Source: an uncultured Paracoccaceae bacterium (GTDB lineage Bacteria; Pseudomonadota; Alphaproteobacteria; Rhodobacterales; Rhodobacteraceae). Taken from it: a stretch of 64,000 nucleotides of DNA. Below the pieces are notes generated by a model that saw nothing but the letters and a program-made list of their open reading frames with translations, did not search any database and was not told the origin of the DNA. Location: the NCBI GenBank assembly GCA_905182105.1, contig CAJJAR010000021.1:1-64000 (forward strand), written 5' to 3'. The position numbers were made by a program, and so were the translations under genes. The stretch's first letter is position 1, and each line of letters starts with the position of its first letter. Positions 1 through 9,580 of this stretch are shown in pieces.

Positions 1-470
1 ATAACCTCTACCTTTATCAAGGTCAGGTTGTCACTTAAGCTATTTACATCCTAGTTAACTGTCCTAATTCTCCGGACAACTTCACTTAGATAAAGTTAAT
101 TTACGCTTTGCCATATTGCCCCCACATTCGCCCTCACAAATTTGTTGGAATGCATAGGAATTATATGGCACGCTTTGAATTGATTGAAAATCATTAACCA
201 ACTTAAGATAAACAATATTGCGATTTTATAAGTTGTTATCAAGAATAGTTATACGGACTTTAGATCCGCCATTACCTCCTTTTTATGTTTTGCTCTGATG
301 TCGTACTTTAGTCTTGGAACTAAGGATGCTTGCGCCGTGAATACGATTGTAGTTGCGATGGAATAGTCATTCGCTGGCTAACACGTTCTGTATTCAGTTT
401 TAATTAACCAACATCGACATAAAATCAGGTTGCTCTGCAACAGCTACTTTGCAGGTTGCTAACAATTTAC
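1..470. other. AT-rich non-coding stretch upstream of recA
   Basis: No open frame of useful length or family resemblance was seen on either strand; stops are frequent in all frames and the base composition is richer in A+T than the flanking genes. A short 5-bp hairpin (GTTGC-TCT-GCAAC, 429-441) is the only small structure noticed. It probably holds the 3' flank of an upstream gene outside the window plus the distal recA promoter region. Confidence 0.5.
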
Positions 471-514
471 TTGAAATGTTCTGCTTTTGATCTTATTGAG
501 AACACAATAGGAAC
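471..514 (+). promoter_or_regulatory. recA promoter with LexA (SOS) box
   Basis: GAAC-N7-GAAC at 500-514 is the reverse complement of GTTC-N7-GTTC, the LexA operator form known from Rhodobacter and other alphaproteobacteria. A second, one-mismatch copy (GTTC-N7-GATC) lies at 478-492. A plausible sigma-70 pair, TTGAAA (471-476) and TATTGA (494-499) with 17-bp spacing, puts the perfect operator across the predicted transcription start. The operator match is seen directly; the promoter hexamers are inferred. Confidence 0.75.
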
Positions 515-591
515 ATAATTGAAATACCCTAGATGTAGGTGAGGTAATCATTGCCGCCATATCATGGGTGTGACACTAAGGGATGAACGCA

Positions 592-1671
592 ATGGCAACG
601 GCAGATCTTTTAACTATGACAGACAAAAAATCAGCAGATAAGCAAAAGGCGCTAGACAGCGCATTGGCACAAATCGAACGCCAGTTTGGCAAAGGTTCGA
701 TAATGAAATTGGGCGCAGAAGGCGCCATTCAAGACATCGTAGCCAGTTCAACTGGTTCCCTTGGTCTGGACATTGCATTGGGCATAGGCGGCCTACCAAT
801 GGGGCGAATTATTGAGATCTATGGCCCTGAATCATCGGGCAAAACTACGCTGACACTGCATTGTATTGCAGAACAACAAAAGAAAGGCGGCGTATGCGCA
901 TTTGTGGATGCTGAGCACGCGCTTGACCCACAATACGCTAAAAAGCTTGGCATCGATATCGATGAGTTGCTGATTTCACAACCTGATACAGGTGAGCAAG
1001 CGCTTGAAATCACTGACACGTTGGTGCGCTCTGGCGCGGTAAACATGGTTGTTGTGGATTCAGTTGCTGCTTTAACGCCGAAATCAGAACTTGAAGGTGA
1101 TATGGGTGACAGCTCTGTTGGTGTTCAGGCACGCCTTATGTCTCAGGCCATGCGCAAACTGACGGGTTCTATCAGCCGTTCCAACTGCATGGTTATTTTC
1201 ATCAACCAAATCCGCATGAAAATTGGCGTTATGTTTGGCTCTCCTGAAACGACTTCAGGAGGCAATGCGCTAAAGTTCTATTCATCTGTTCGTCTAGATA
1301 TACGCCGTATTGGCGCTTTGAAGGACCGTGAAGAAGTGGTCGGTAACGCAACACGTGTTAAAGTTGTCAAAAACAAAGTGGCGGCACCGTTCAAGAAAGT
1401 TGAATTCGACATCATGTATGGCGAAGGCATCTCAAAAATGGGCGAACTGCTTGATTTGGGCGTTGTAGCAGGCATCGTTGATAAATCAGGTGCTTGGTTC
1501 AGCTATGGTGATGAGCGACTGGGGCAAGGGCGTGAAAACTCTAAAGTCTTCTTGAAAGAGAACGAGAGCATAGCACTAGAGATCGAAGATAAAATCCGCG
1601 CATCGCACGGTTTGGATTTTGACACGCCAAAGCATGAGAAAAAAGAAGATGATGGCGTTCTTGAAGGTTAA
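592..1671 (+). CDS. recA: Recombinase RecA
   Basis: RecA forms ATP-dependent filaments on single-stranded DNA for homologous recombination, and activates LexA self-cleavage in the SOS response. The protein is 359 aa from this start, with the Walker A motif GPESSGKTT at about residues 78-86, an intact RecA core and the usual acidic C-terminal tail. An ATG nine bases upstream (583) is also in frame, but AAGGG directly abuts it; the ATG at 592 has that Shine-Dalgarno sequence at proper spacing and gives the N-terminus MATADLLT usual in this clade. SOS control is indicated by the LexA box upstream. A hairpin terminator follows, so the gene appears monocistronic. Confidence 0.98.
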   Translation: MATADLLTMTDKKSADKQKALDSALAQIERQFGKGSIMKLGAEGAIQDIVASSTGSLGLDIALGIGGLPMGRIIEIYGPESSGKTTLTLHCIAEQQKKGGVCAFVDAEHALDPQYAKKLGIDIDELLISQPDTGEQALEITDTLVRSGAVNMVVVDSVAALTPKSELEGDMGDSSVGVQARLMSQAMRKLTGSISRSNCMVIFINQIRMKIGVMFGSPETTSGGNALKFYSSVRLDIRRIGALKDREEVVGNATRVKVVKNKVAAPFKKVEFDIMYGEGISKMGELLDLGVVAGIVDKSGAWFSYGDERLGQGRENSKVFLKENESIALEIEDKIRASHGLDFDTPKHEKKEDDGVLEG

Positions 1672-1712
1672 GAACCTGTTCATCGACCAATTTTGGTCAC
1701 CAATCGTTTGAT

Positions 1713-1740
1713 AAGGCGTCCCAGAGTGGGGCGTCTTGTT
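1713..1740 (+). terminator. Rho-independent terminator after recA
   Basis: An 11-bp stem (1713-1723 pairing with 1727-1737, two G-U pairs, GAG loop) is followed by a short T-rich run. It lies 41 bases after the recA stop and separates recA from alaS. Confidence 0.75.
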
Positions 1741-1840
1741 GCATTCTATGTCCTGTACACTGTGGACAGTTGTTGGGTGGGGCGGTATTTCTGATCTCAA
1801 CAGAATAATAACGCAATATTTGCCATAAGGCGCACGACAT

Positions 1841-4498
1841 ATGCCCACGTTAAATGATATCCGCTCGACCTTCTTGAACTACTTTGAAAAACAAGGGCAC
1901 CAGATCGTGCCTTCCAGCCCATTGGTGCCGCGCAACGACCCAACGTTGATGTTCGTCAACTCTGGCATGGTGCAATTCAAAAACCTGTTCACAGGCGTTG
2001 AAACCCGCGACTATAACCGCGCAACATCCGCCCAAAAATGCGTACGTGCTGGCGGTAAGCACAACGATCTAGACAATGTGGGCTACACCGCACGTCACCA
2101 CACATTCTTTGAAATGCTTGGTAACTTTAGCTTTGGCAATTACTTTAAAACGGAGGCCATTCCATTCGCGTGGGAATTGCTGACCAAAGAATTCGACATC
2201 CCAAAAGATCGCCTGTTGGTCACCGTTTATCACACAGATGACGAAGCTGCGAACATGTGGAAGAAGGTTGCAGGTCTTTCTGATAACCGGATCATTCGGA
2301 TTCCAACAGATGATAATTTCTGGCGTATGGGTCCAACAGGTCCATGTGGTCCATGTACTGAAATTTTCTTTGACCACGGCGATCACATTTGGGGCGGCCC
2401 TCCCGGTTCAGCTGATGAGGACGGCGATCGTTTTATTGAAATTTGGAACCTCGTGTTCATGCAGAACGAACAGTTCGCTGACGGCAGCATGGTTCCGCTG
2501 GATATGCAGTCTATCGACACGGGCATGGGTCTTGAGCGTATTGGTGCGCTTTTGCAAGGCAAGCACGACAACTACGATACTGATCTCATGCGCAGCCTGA
2601 TTGAGGCTAGTGCGGATGCCTCCAGCTCTGATCCAGATGGGCCGGGCAACACGCATCACCGTGTGATTGCGGACCACTTGCGTTCGACATCATTCCTGAT
2701 GGCCGATGGCGTTATGCCGTCCAGCGAGGGCCGTGGTTACGTGCTGCGCCGCATCATGCGTCGCGCTATGCGTCACGCGCATCTTTTGGGTGTCAAAGAC
2801 CCGATGATGCACCAGCTGGTGCCAGAATTGGTTCAACAAATGGGCGCTGCCTATCCCGAGTTGGGTCAGGCACAGTCCTTGATCACTGAGACGCTGCATC
2901 AAGAAGAGACACGTTTCAAACAGACGCTGGATCGTGGTTTAAAATTGCTAGATGATGAAGTTGACAGCTTGGCTGAAGGTGCCTATCTTTCCGGCTCTTC
3001 CGCGTTCAAGCTTTATGATACATACGGTTTTCCGCTGGATCTAACCCAAGACGCTTTGCGCGAAAAGGGTCGTGGTGTGGACACTGAAGGCTTCCGCAAG
3101 GCGATGGCAGAGCAAAAGGCCAAGGCCCGTGCGGCCTGGTCTGGTTCTGGCGAAGCGGCAGACGCAACCGTTTGGTTTGAAGTCGTTGACGAGGCTGGAA
3201 CGACTGACTTCCTTGGTTATGACACTGAAACAGCGGAAGGCCAGATCGTTGGCTTGGTCGCTGATGGTGCTTTGGTGGATAAGGTTGAAGAGGGTGGCAA
3301 GGTTCAAATCGCATTGAACCAAACACCGTTTTACGCTGAAAGTGGTGGCCAAGTTGGTGACACTGGTGTGATCCGCACCGAAAGTGGAACGGCCCGTGTG
3401 ACCGATACTCGCAAGTCTGCTGGTGTATTTATTCACATATCAACAGTCGAAAAAGGTATCATTTACAATGGTCAGTCGGCTGTTCTTAATGTAACTAATA
3501 CGCGTCGCACGTCCATTCGCTCTAACCACTCTGTGACCCACTTGCTGCACGAGGCGCTTCGCGGTGCTTTGGGCGATCATGTGGCACAGCGTGGATCTCT
3601 GAATGCAGCGGATCGCCTTCGCTTTGATTTCAGCCACTCCAAATCCCTATCCATTGAGGAACAGCGCAATGTCGAGGAAGAGGTGAACGCCTACATTCGT
3701 CAGAACACTGTTGTCGAAACACGGATCATGACGCCAGACGATGCGCGTGAATTGGGTGCACAGGCTTTGTTCGGTGAAAAGTATGGCGACGAAGTGCGTG
3801 TTGTCTCTATGGGGACCCAAGTTGGTTCGGGCAAAGGGGCTGATGGTCAAACCTACTCACTTGAGTTGTGCGGCGGTACGCATGTACGCCAAACGGGCGA
3901 CATAGGTGCCTTTGCATTGCTGAGTGATAGCGCATCCAGTTCTGGTGTACGCCGGATCGAGGCGCTGACGGGGGCGGATGCGATTGCATACTTGCGTGGT
4001 CAGGATCAATTGTTGACAGATACTGCGGCAGAGTTAAAAACTGCCGTTTCTGATGTTCCTGTAAGGGTCAAAGCCCTGATGGAAGAGCGTAGGTCGCTTG
4101 CCAACGAAGTGGCACAGTTGCGCCGCGAACTCGCGATGTCTGGCGGTGCAGCTGCACCTGCTGAGGCGGAAGACGTGAATGGTGTTGCCTTCCTTGCGCA
4201 GTCATTGACTGGTGTGACGGGTAAAGACTTGCCAGCCCTGATTGACGAGCATAAAACACGTATCGGTTCTGGCGCGGTTCTGTTGATCGCGGATGCAGAC
4301 GGCAAGGTGGCTGTGGCTGCTGGTGTGACGGCGGATAAGACTGACAGCGTCAGTGCTGTCGATCTGGTCAAGGCGGCAGTTGCCGAATTGGGCGGTAAAG
4401 GCGGCGGCGGTCGTGCGGATATGGCCCAAGGTGGGGCCAAGGATGCAACAAACGCAGCAGCAGCAATCAACGCGGCTAAGGCCGTCATCAAAGGATAA
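1841..4498 (+). CDS. alaS: Alanine--tRNA ligase
   Basis: This class II synthetase charges tRNA-Ala and edits mischarged Ser and Gly. At 885 aa it has the full family length. The catalytic domain occupies roughly residues 1-450. The editing domain carries the zinc ligands HSVTH (about 562-566) and the CGGTH motif (about 676-680). The C-terminal oligomerisation/C-Ala domain ends in a glycine-rich segment, GGKGGGGR. The ATG at 1841 follows an AAGG sequence. The small DUF1330 gene begins five bases after the stop and is probably co-transcribed. The order recA-alaS is common in Rhodobacterales. Confidence 0.98.
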   Translation: MPTLNDIRSTFLNYFEKQGHQIVPSSPLVPRNDPTLMFVNSGMVQFKNLFTGVETRDYNRATSAQKCVRAGGKHNDLDNVGYTARHHTFFEMLGNFSFGNYFKTEAIPFAWELLTKEFDIPKDRLLVTVYHTDDEAANMWKKVAGLSDNRIIRIPTDDNFWRMGPTGPCGPCTEIFFDHGDHIWGGPPGSADEDGDRFIEIWNLVFMQNEQFADGSMVPLDMQSIDTGMGLERIGALLQGKHDNYDTDLMRSLIEASADASSSDPDGPGNTHHRVIADHLRSTSFLMADGVMPSSEGRGYVLRRIMRRAMRHAHLLGVKDPMMHQLVPELVQQMGAAYPELGQAQSLITETLHQEETRFKQTLDRGLKLLDDEVDSLAEGAYLSGSSAFKLYDTYGFPLDLTQDALREKGRGVDTEGFRKAMAEQKAKARAAWSGSGEAADATVWFEVVDEAGTTDFLGYDTETAEGQIVGLVADGALVDKVEEGGKVQIALNQTPFYAESGGQVGDTGVIRTESGTARVTDTRKSAGVFIHISTVEKGIIYNGQSAVLNVTNTRRTSIRSNHSVTHLLHEALRGALGDHVAQRGSLNAADRLRFDFSHSKSLSIEEQRNVEEEVNAYIRQNTVVETRIMTPDDARELGAQALFGEKYGDEVRVVSMGTQVGSGKGADGQTYSLELCGGTHVRQTGDIGAFALLSDSASSSGVRRIEALTGADAIAYLRGQDQLLTDTAAELKTAVSDVPVRVKALMEERRSLANEVAQLRRELAMSGGAAAPAEAEDVNGVAFLAQSLTGVTGKDLPALIDEHKTRIGSGAVLLIADADGKVAVAAGVTADKTDSVSAVDLVKAAVAELGGKGGGGRADMAQGGAKDATNAAAAINAAKAVIKG

Positions 4499-4503
4499 GT
4501 ATC

Positions 4504-4791
4504 ATGGGCGCACTTTGGATCGCACACGTCACCGTCACCAATGAAGAAGCGTATAAAAAATACGCCGCTGGTGCGACAGTTGCCATTGCAGAGCACGGCG
4601 GCGAATTCATCGCGCGTGCAGGTCGCTTTGTTCAGCTTGAGGGCAAAGAACGTCCACGCAATGTGGTGGCACGGTTCCCAGACGTTGAAACGGCTGAGAA
4701 ATGTTATCACTCAAATACATATCAAGCCGCACTCGAGTTTGCGCGAGACGCGTCAGAGCGAGAGCTAATGATTATCGAAACAATTGAATAA
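4504..4791 (+). CDS. DUF1330 family protein
   Basis: A 95-aa protein that matches the DUF1330 ferredoxin-like (dimeric alpha-beta barrel) family along its length. Recognisable features are the opening MGALWIAHVTV strand, the AYKKYAAGA helix and the closing segment RELMIIETIE. The biochemical role of the family is not established. It sits five bases after alaS, probably in the same transcript, and is followed by a strong hairpin terminator. Nothing indicates a functional tie to alanyl-tRNA synthesis beyond position. Confidence 0.85.
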   Translation: MGALWIAHVTVTNEEAYKKYAAGATVAIAEHGGEFIARAGRFVQLEGKERPRNVVARFPDVETAEKCYHSNTYQAALEFARDASERELMIIETIE

Positions 4792-4796
4792 GAAAA

Positions 4797-4830
4797 AAGA
4801 AAGGGCGCTCCAAATTGGAGCGCCCTAATT
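4797..4830. terminator. Bidirectional terminator between DUF1330 gene and typA
   Basis: GGGCGCTCC (4803-4811) pairs with GGAGCGCCC (4817-4825) around a five-base loop. An A-rich tract lies on its left, which reads as a T-tract on the minus strand, so it best serves typA. On the plus strand it can end the alaS transcript. Confidence 0.85.
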
Positions 4831-4880
4831 CGTTAAGCTTTTGAAAGTTGAAACATATTCGCCCAACTTTCAAATTAAAT

Positions 4881-6698
4881 TTAACCAGCTTTTGCCATGC
4901 GCTTACGCTCGTTCGGATCCAAGTAACGCTTACGCATCCGAATGTTGTTTGGCGTAACTTCAACCAACTCATCGTTGTCGATGTAGGCGATAGCCTCTTC
5001 GAGTGACAATGTGATTGGCGTTGTCAACTTAACGGCTTCATCTGTACCAGACGCACGAACGTTAGTCAGTTTCTTACCTTTAAGCGGGTTCACTTCCAGA
5101 TCGTTTTCACGGCTGTGCTGACCTATGATCATGCCTGTGTAAACTTCTGTTTGTGGGCCGATCATCATCCTGCCGCGATCTTCCAAATTCCACAATGCGA
5201 ACGCCACTGCTGTGCCGTTTTCCATTGAGATAAGAACACCTTGGCGACGACCAGGGATGGCACCTTTGTGTGGTGCCCATGCGTGGAATACACGGTTCAT
5301 AACGCCAGTACCGCGTGTATCTGTTAGGAACTCGCCGTGATAACCAATAAGGCCACGTGATGGAACATGGGCAACGATGCGGGTTTTGCCTGCACCGGCT
5401 GGCTTCATCTCAACCAATTCACCTTTGCGCACACCAGTGATCTTTTCGATCACAGCGCCGGAGTATTCGTCATCAACGTCGATTGTTGCTTCCTCGATTG
5501 GCTCCATACGAACGCCATCTATTTCTTGGAACAAAACCTGTGGACGCGAGATCGAAAGCTCAAAGCCTTCGCGGCGCATGTTTTCAATCAAAACACCCAT
5601 CTGCAATTCGCCACGACCTGCAACTTCAAACGCGTCACCACTTGGTGTGTCGCTGATTTTAACAGCTACGTTTGATTCTGCTTCTTTCATCAAGCGGTCA
5701 CGGATGACGCGTGATTGAACTTTTTTGCCGTCACGACCCGCAAGTGGAGAGTCGTTGATGCCAAAGGTCACTGTGATCGTTGGCGGATCGATTGGCTGTG
5801 CCTCGATCGCCTCAGTGACCGATACATCGGCCAATGTGTCAGCAACGGTTGCTTTGGTCATTCCAGCGATGGAAACGATATCGCCTGGTTCAGCCGATTC
5901 GATTGCCGTTTGCTCTAGACCGCGGAAACCCAAGATTTTGGTGCAGCGGAAGTTTTCGATCAAAGTGCCATCAACTGACATTGCTTTGATCGTTTGACCG
6001 GCTTTCAACGTGCCAGATTCAACGCGGCCTGTCAGCAAACGCCCCAAGAATGGATCGCCACCAAGTGTTGTGGCCAGCATTGTAAATGGCTTGTCACCCT
6101 CAGTGATTTGGGCAGGGGCAGGAACGTGCTCAATAACCAAGTCGAACAACGCGTCTAGACCGTCGCGCTTGCCGTCCAATTCCATATCAGCCCAACCGTT
6201 ACGGCCAGATGCGTACATTGTTGGGAAATCAAGTTGGTCGTCTGTGGCGTCCAAGTTGGCGAACAGATCGAAACATTCGTTCAAAGCGCGATCAGGCTCA
6301 GCGTCTGATTTGTCTACTTTGTTCACAACAACGATTGGACGTAGGCCCAATTTCAAAGCTTTGGACGTCACAAACTTTGTTTGTGGCATTGGGCCTTCAG
6401 CTGCATCTACCAACAAAACAACACCGTCAACCATGGACAAAATACGTTCTACTTCGCCACCAAAGTCAGCGTGGCCTGGCGTATCAACTATATTGATACG
6501 TGTGCCTTTCCACTCAACCGAAGTCGGCTTGGCAAAAATAGTAATGCCGCGCTCGCGCTCGAGGTCGTTGCTGTCCATAGCGCGCTCAGTCGTCGCTTGG
6601 TTTTCACGGTACGTACCGGATTGTTTCAACAGTTCGTCAACAAGCGTCGTTTTGCCGTGGTCAACGTGTGCGATAATCGCAATATTGCGAATGTCCAT
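4881..6698 (-). CDS. typA: Ribosome-associated translational GTPase TypA/BipA
   Basis: TypA is an EF-G-like GTPase that binds the 70S ribosome and supports ribosome assembly and stress adaptation. The N-terminal G domain shows G1 AHVDHGKTT (about residues 9-17), RGITI, DTPGH and NKVDKSD. EF-G-like domains III and V and the TypA-specific C-terminal domain follow. The start was placed at MDIRNIAI (6698) rather than 14 codons upstream because GAGAGG precedes it at normal spacing; this gives 605 aa, the usual family length. It is convergent with the DUF1330 gene and shares the terminator at 4797-4830. Confidence 0.97.
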   Translation of the reverse strand: MDIRNIAIIAHVDHGKTTLVDELLKQSGTYRENQATTERAMDSNDLERERGITIFAKPTSVEWKGTRINIVDTPGHADFGGEVERILSMVDGVVLLVDAAEGPMPQTKFVTSKALKLGLRPIVVVNKVDKSDAEPDRALNECFDLFANLDATDDQLDFPTMYASGRNGWADMELDGKRDGLDALFDLVIEHVPAPAQITEGDKPFTMLATTLGGDPFLGRLLTGRVESGTLKAGQTIKAMSVDGTLIENFRCTKILGFRGLEQTAIESAEPGDIVSIAGMTKATVADTLADVSVTEAIEAQPIDPPTITVTFGINDSPLAGRDGKKVQSRVIRDRLMKEAESNVAVKISDTPSGDAFEVAGRGELQMGVLIENMRREGFELSISRPQVLFQEIDGVRMEPIEEATIDVDDEYSGAVIEKITGVRKGELVEMKPAGAGKTRIVAHVPSRGLIGYHGEFLTDTRGTGVMNRVFHAWAPHKGAIPGRRQGVLISMENGTAVAFALWNLEDRGRMMIGPQTEVYTGMIIGQHSRENDLEVNPLKGKKLTNVRASGTDEAVKLTTPITLSLEEAIAYIDNDELVEVTPNNIRMRKRYLDPNERKRMAKAG

Positions 6699-6771
6699 AT
6701 TTCTAGCCTCTCGTGCGTTTGGGGGCGCATAACTTGCCACGGCGCAGAAAGCTAGGGGGAAATGCGTGTCC

Positions 6772-7101
6772 CTAGTGGGTCGTGTTGTTGGAAAACATCT
6801 GAATGACGATAATGCCGACTATAATTAAAGTTAACCCAGCAATAGCTGCTGCATCCAGCCGCTGTCCGAAGATCACAAAGCCGATGATCGTAATTGTGAT
6901 AATCCCTAGACCTGACCACAACGCGTATACAATCCCTACGGGCATGTATTTAAGTGTTAATCCCAAAAAGTAGAACGCCCCCATATAGGCAACAATTGCT
7001 ATGAGGGTTGGCCAAAGGCGTGTGAACTGCTGGCTAGATTGAAGAGCCGTCGTGCCAATAGTTTCCATCACAACTGCGACAAATAGGATGATATACTGCA
7101 T
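6772..7101 (-). CDS. SMR-family (EmrE-like) small multidrug/cation efflux protein
   Basis: Small multidrug resistance proteins are dimeric inner-membrane proton antiporters for cationic compounds. This one has 109 aa, four hydrophobic helices, the essential membrane glutamate in METIGTT (Glu13), and YALWSGLG in helix 3. It resembles the EmrE/QacE branch more than Gdx/SugE, but the substrate cannot be read from sequence. The Lrp-type regulator lies 57 bp upstream on the same strand and may control it, since the two could form one transcript. Confidence 0.9.
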   Translation of the reverse strand: MQYIILFVAVVMETIGTTALQSSQQFTRLWPTLIAIVAYMGAFYFLGLTLKYMPVGIVYALWSGLGIITITIIGFVIFGQRLDAAAIAGLTLIIVGIIVIQMFSNNTTH

Positions 7102-7158
7102 TGACGGCCTTTCGGAGCATTTGAAGCACTTTGGCCCAGTACTTTTTTGTCGTCTACC

Positions 7159-7617
7159 TCAAAGCGTCAAAGCGGTGCTGTCTTTAATTTTTTCCATTAC
7201 AAAACTGGCGGCAATGTCTGCAATGGAGAGGCGCGTGATCAGTTGTTGATATAGGCGGTCATAATCGGCCATGTCACTCACGCGCGCACGGATCAGGTAA
7301 TCAAGGTCCCCAGTCATGCGATAGACGCTTAGAATGCCCGAAATCGCGTTTGTTGCGTTTGAGAAATCTAGCTGCCACTTAGGATCGTGGCTGTTGGTGC
7401 GTACCTGCATAAACACCATCAGGCCAAGATCGACCTTAATGGGGTCAATCAAAGCCACGCGTTTGGTGATGATACCTGATGTTTCCATCGCCTTAACGCG
7501 GCGCCAGCAAGCGTTGCGCGACAGACCGATGGTTTCGCCCAGCTGATCAAGCGAAATTGCAGCATCTGCTTGTAGAACGTTAAGTATTTTACGGTCAATT
7601 TCGTCCAATTTATTCAT
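7159..7617 (-). CDS. Lrp/AsnC family transcriptional regulator
   Basis: A 152-aa protein with an N-terminal winged helix-turn-helix (about residues 4-60, containing the recognition region LGETIGLSRNACWRRV) and a C-terminal RAM ligand-binding domain (about 65-145, with YRMTGDLDYL). Lrp-family proteins form octamers and often repress themselves and an adjacent transporter. A perfect 13-bp palindrome, 16 bp upstream of this start codon, is a candidate autoregulatory operator. The downstream SMR gene is the obvious candidate target. Confidence 0.93.
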   Translation of the reverse strand: MNKLDEIDRKILNVLQADAAISLDQLGETIGLSRNACWRRVKAMETSGIITKRVALIDPIKVDLGLMVFMQVRTNSHDPKWQLDFSNATNAISGILSVYRMTGDLDYLIRARVSDMADYDRLYQQLITRLSIADIAASFVMEKIKDSTALTL

Positions 7618-7632
7618 AATGCATTAATATCC

Positions 7633-7645
7633 GGGATAATATCCC
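7633..7645. promoter_or_regulatory. Candidate Lrp operator (13-bp palindrome)
   Basis: GGGATA-A-TATCCC is a perfect inverted repeat in the gap between the Lrp gene (minus) and the DUF6356 gene (plus), next to the Lrp start. Its dyad form and place fit an autoregulatory site; binding by this Lrp is inferred. Confidence 0.5.
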
Positions 7646-7734
7646 AACGCAATGGTCGGAATGCGTGTATTTTGGGACCGATAATAAATAGATATCTGCG
7701 ATAAAGACCTCAACTCAATATTAGGAGATGGATT

Positions 7735-7941
7735 ATGTTTGGTCGCTTGTTTATGGATCACCCGCGCAGCGTCGGTGAAAGCTACTTTGAGCACCTGTTG
7801 TTTGCAGGTGGCTTTGCGCTGCGTTTGCTGGGGGCAGGACTAGCGGCGCTGGTGCACGCGTTGATCCCATGTTTGTTCGAGAAAACAGCCAGCAATATGA
7901 TAGCAAAAATGTATGCTAAAACTTCGAATAGGAGCAACTGA
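7735..7941 (+). CDS. DUF6356 family small membrane-associated protein
   Basis: A 68-aa protein resembling the DUF6356 family: an N-terminal FMDHPRSVGESYFEH motif, then a hydrophobic segment (about residues 23-50) likely to sit in the membrane. Function is unknown. A TTAGGAGATGG stretch provides the ribosome binding site. Its TGA overlaps the ATG of the following amidotransferase pseudogene (TGATG), so the pair was once translationally coupled. Confidence 0.75.
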   Translation: MFGRLFMDHPRSVGESYFEHLLFAGGFALRLLGAGLAALVHALIPCLFEKTASNMIAKMYAKTSNRSN

Positions 7942-8728
7942 TGTGTCGCTGGGCTGCCTAGAGTGTTGCACTGGTGTTTCTACAAGACATCATTTCCGAG
8001 CTGCAGAATTCGTTGATGGTGCAAAGCCAATTTGCCTCAGAGTGTAAAACGGCGATTAATGGCGATGGTTTCGGAGTTGCTTGGTATGCGCATCGTGATG
8101 CGCCAAGTTTGTTTCGTGATGTTAATCCGGCATGGTCGGATTCTAACCTGCCATGCATTGCCGCGCAAATACGCTCCACAATGTTTTTGGCGCATGTGCG
8201 CGCAACAACAGGGACCGCTATTAGCCGCTATAATTGTCACCCGTTTGTGGTTGGCAACTGGAGTTTTATGCACAATGGGTAAGTCGGGGGCTTTCAACAG
8301 TTTCGCAAAGCTACTTATATGTCAATCCCAGATGAGCTCTATAGCCACAGGAAAGATGCGACCGATAGCGAGGTCATTTTCTTAAAAGCGCTTAAATATG
8401 GTTTGGATGAAGATCCCATCGGAGCGATGACAAAAGCGGTGTTGGAAATGGAACAATTGCCGCCACGTCTTGGTACAACTCCGCACATGCGGTTTTCCGC
8501 AGCGTTTTCTGATGGGAAAAGGTTGTTTGCGATGCTATGTGCATCTGACGCCTTTGTGCGGTCGTTATACTATCGATGGAGTACTGAGCGGTTGGGATAC
8601 ACGGTTGTTTCTGAGCCTTTGGGTCAAGAAGAGTCTGGTTGGGTCCAACTCCCTGCAGGCAGCATTGTGAAATCACGGATGGAACGCTTACGCAGCATGA
8701 AATCGTGCCAGTTATGGCCATCGCCTAG
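7941..8728 (+). pseudogene. Class II glutamine amidotransferase (EgtC/YafJ-like), broken
   Basis: Reading through lesions recovers a class II (Ntn) glutamine amidotransferase. MCRWAA with the nucleophile Cys2, NGDGFGVAWY, FLAHVRATTGT, NCHPF and SFMHNG are all in order. Three lesions disable it: TAG at codon 7 (7959-7961), where family members have Tyr; TAA at codon 114 (8280-8282), where they have Gln after HNG; and a frameshift near 8667-8671, after which the tail EITDGTLTQHEIVPVMAIA resumes in another frame and ends at a TAG. The first stop leaves a six-residue peptide, so the product is certainly lost. Relatives include EgtC of ergothioneine synthesis, but no egt genes are nearby and the original substrate is unknown. 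Confidence 0.9.
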
Positions 8729-8743
8729 TTTATTCAAGGGAAT

Positions 8744-9324
8744 TTAGGATGCGCCTTTGAAAAAGGCAGAAATCTTGGAACGAGCGTAATCCCAAAGGTC
8801 GGGCGCGCCGATTTTAATTTTTGAACCAACACGGTCCTCGATCATTTCCTCAGTCACGTTGTAGTCTGTCCAACTGCCACCACCGGCGGCAAGGTTGAGC
8901 ATCGGAGGTTGGAATCTATCAAGGGATTTGGCGAACTTTGCATCATCAGTTTTTGCAGCTTCGAATTCCTCCCAAATAGAACGAAGTTCATCACGTAGAT
9001 CATTAGAAAGTAATTTAAATATACGATCTGAGGCTACTTTTTCTGCGGCTTCCATTGCGGCCACATCGACGTTGTCAAAGATGGGATTGTCACCTGCATC
9101 GATCTCAACAAGATCATGTAGGATCAGCATTTTAATAACGCGCGAGGTATCCACGCCTAATTTTGCCTGATCCGCGAGCACAATCGCATAAAGTGTAAGG
9201 TGCCACGAATGTTAGCACTGTTTTCAGCACGCGAGCGGTCTGCAAGTACAGTTGCACGATCAATGGATTTGAGTTTGTCCGCCTCATTAAGAAAGGCGAT
9301 CTGTTGGTCTAGGCGGGCTGTCAT
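8744..9324 (-). pseudogene. HD-domain phosphohydrolase (YfbR-like), frameshifted
   Basis: The gene opens with ATG at 9324 (MTARLDQQIAFL), runs through ATVLADRSRAENSAN, and then loses one base at about 9210-9211. Restoring it yields HSWHLTLYAIVLADQAK, which carries the first metal-ligand histidines, and joins the frame ending at 8744. That frame contains LHDLVEIDAGD, with the HD pair. With the correction it is a full-length HD-domain protein of the YfbR/COG1896 type, which in other bacteria hydrolyses nucleoside monophosphates. As it stands, the N-terminal frame stops shortly after the lesion and any internal start lacks the first histidines. It lies downstream of two same-strand genes in a probable former operon with the alpha/beta hydrolase. 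Confidence 0.88.
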
Positions 9325-9343
9325 TAAACTACGCCCGCCATGA

Positions 9344-9580
9344 TCATACAGCTTTCTTGGCGCGGTGCGCTTTTATCTGTTTTATCAAGAAGTCGCGACC
9401 ATGAATTTCGGCCATCCGCGTGCGGATAGCCGTCAAGAATGCTTATTCCAACGATTGACTTGATGCGCCCAAAACTTCGCCAACCTTCATGAACAGTTGA
9501 TCTTCACCGACCTCTTTTTGGACGGCAAGACACTTAATGGCTAATTTGTTGGCCATTTCTGTGACGGCTGGATCAATCAT
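9344..9580 (-). pseudogene. Small unrecognised protein with in-frame stop
   Basis: An ATG at 9580 overlaps the TAA of the alpha/beta hydrolase (TAATG). It opens a 78-codon frame: MIDPAVTEMANKLA, then KVGEVLGASSQSLE, then TAA at codon 46 (9443-9445), then AFLTAIRTRMAEIHGRDFL to a TGA at 9344. The coding character continues past the stop, and a single base change would restore a sense codon such as GAA. I do not recognise the family. It is a small, probably cytoplasmic helical protein formerly coupled to the hydrolase. Confidence 0.6.

Noticed and set aside
4006-4710. Long 234-codon antisense frame inside alaS
   Set aside because: It is the codon shadow of alaS on the opposite strand, has no family features and no ribosome binding site.
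6010-6732. 240-codon plus-strand frame antisense to typA
   Set aside because: Shadow frame of a conserved GTPase gene with no recognisable protein motif.
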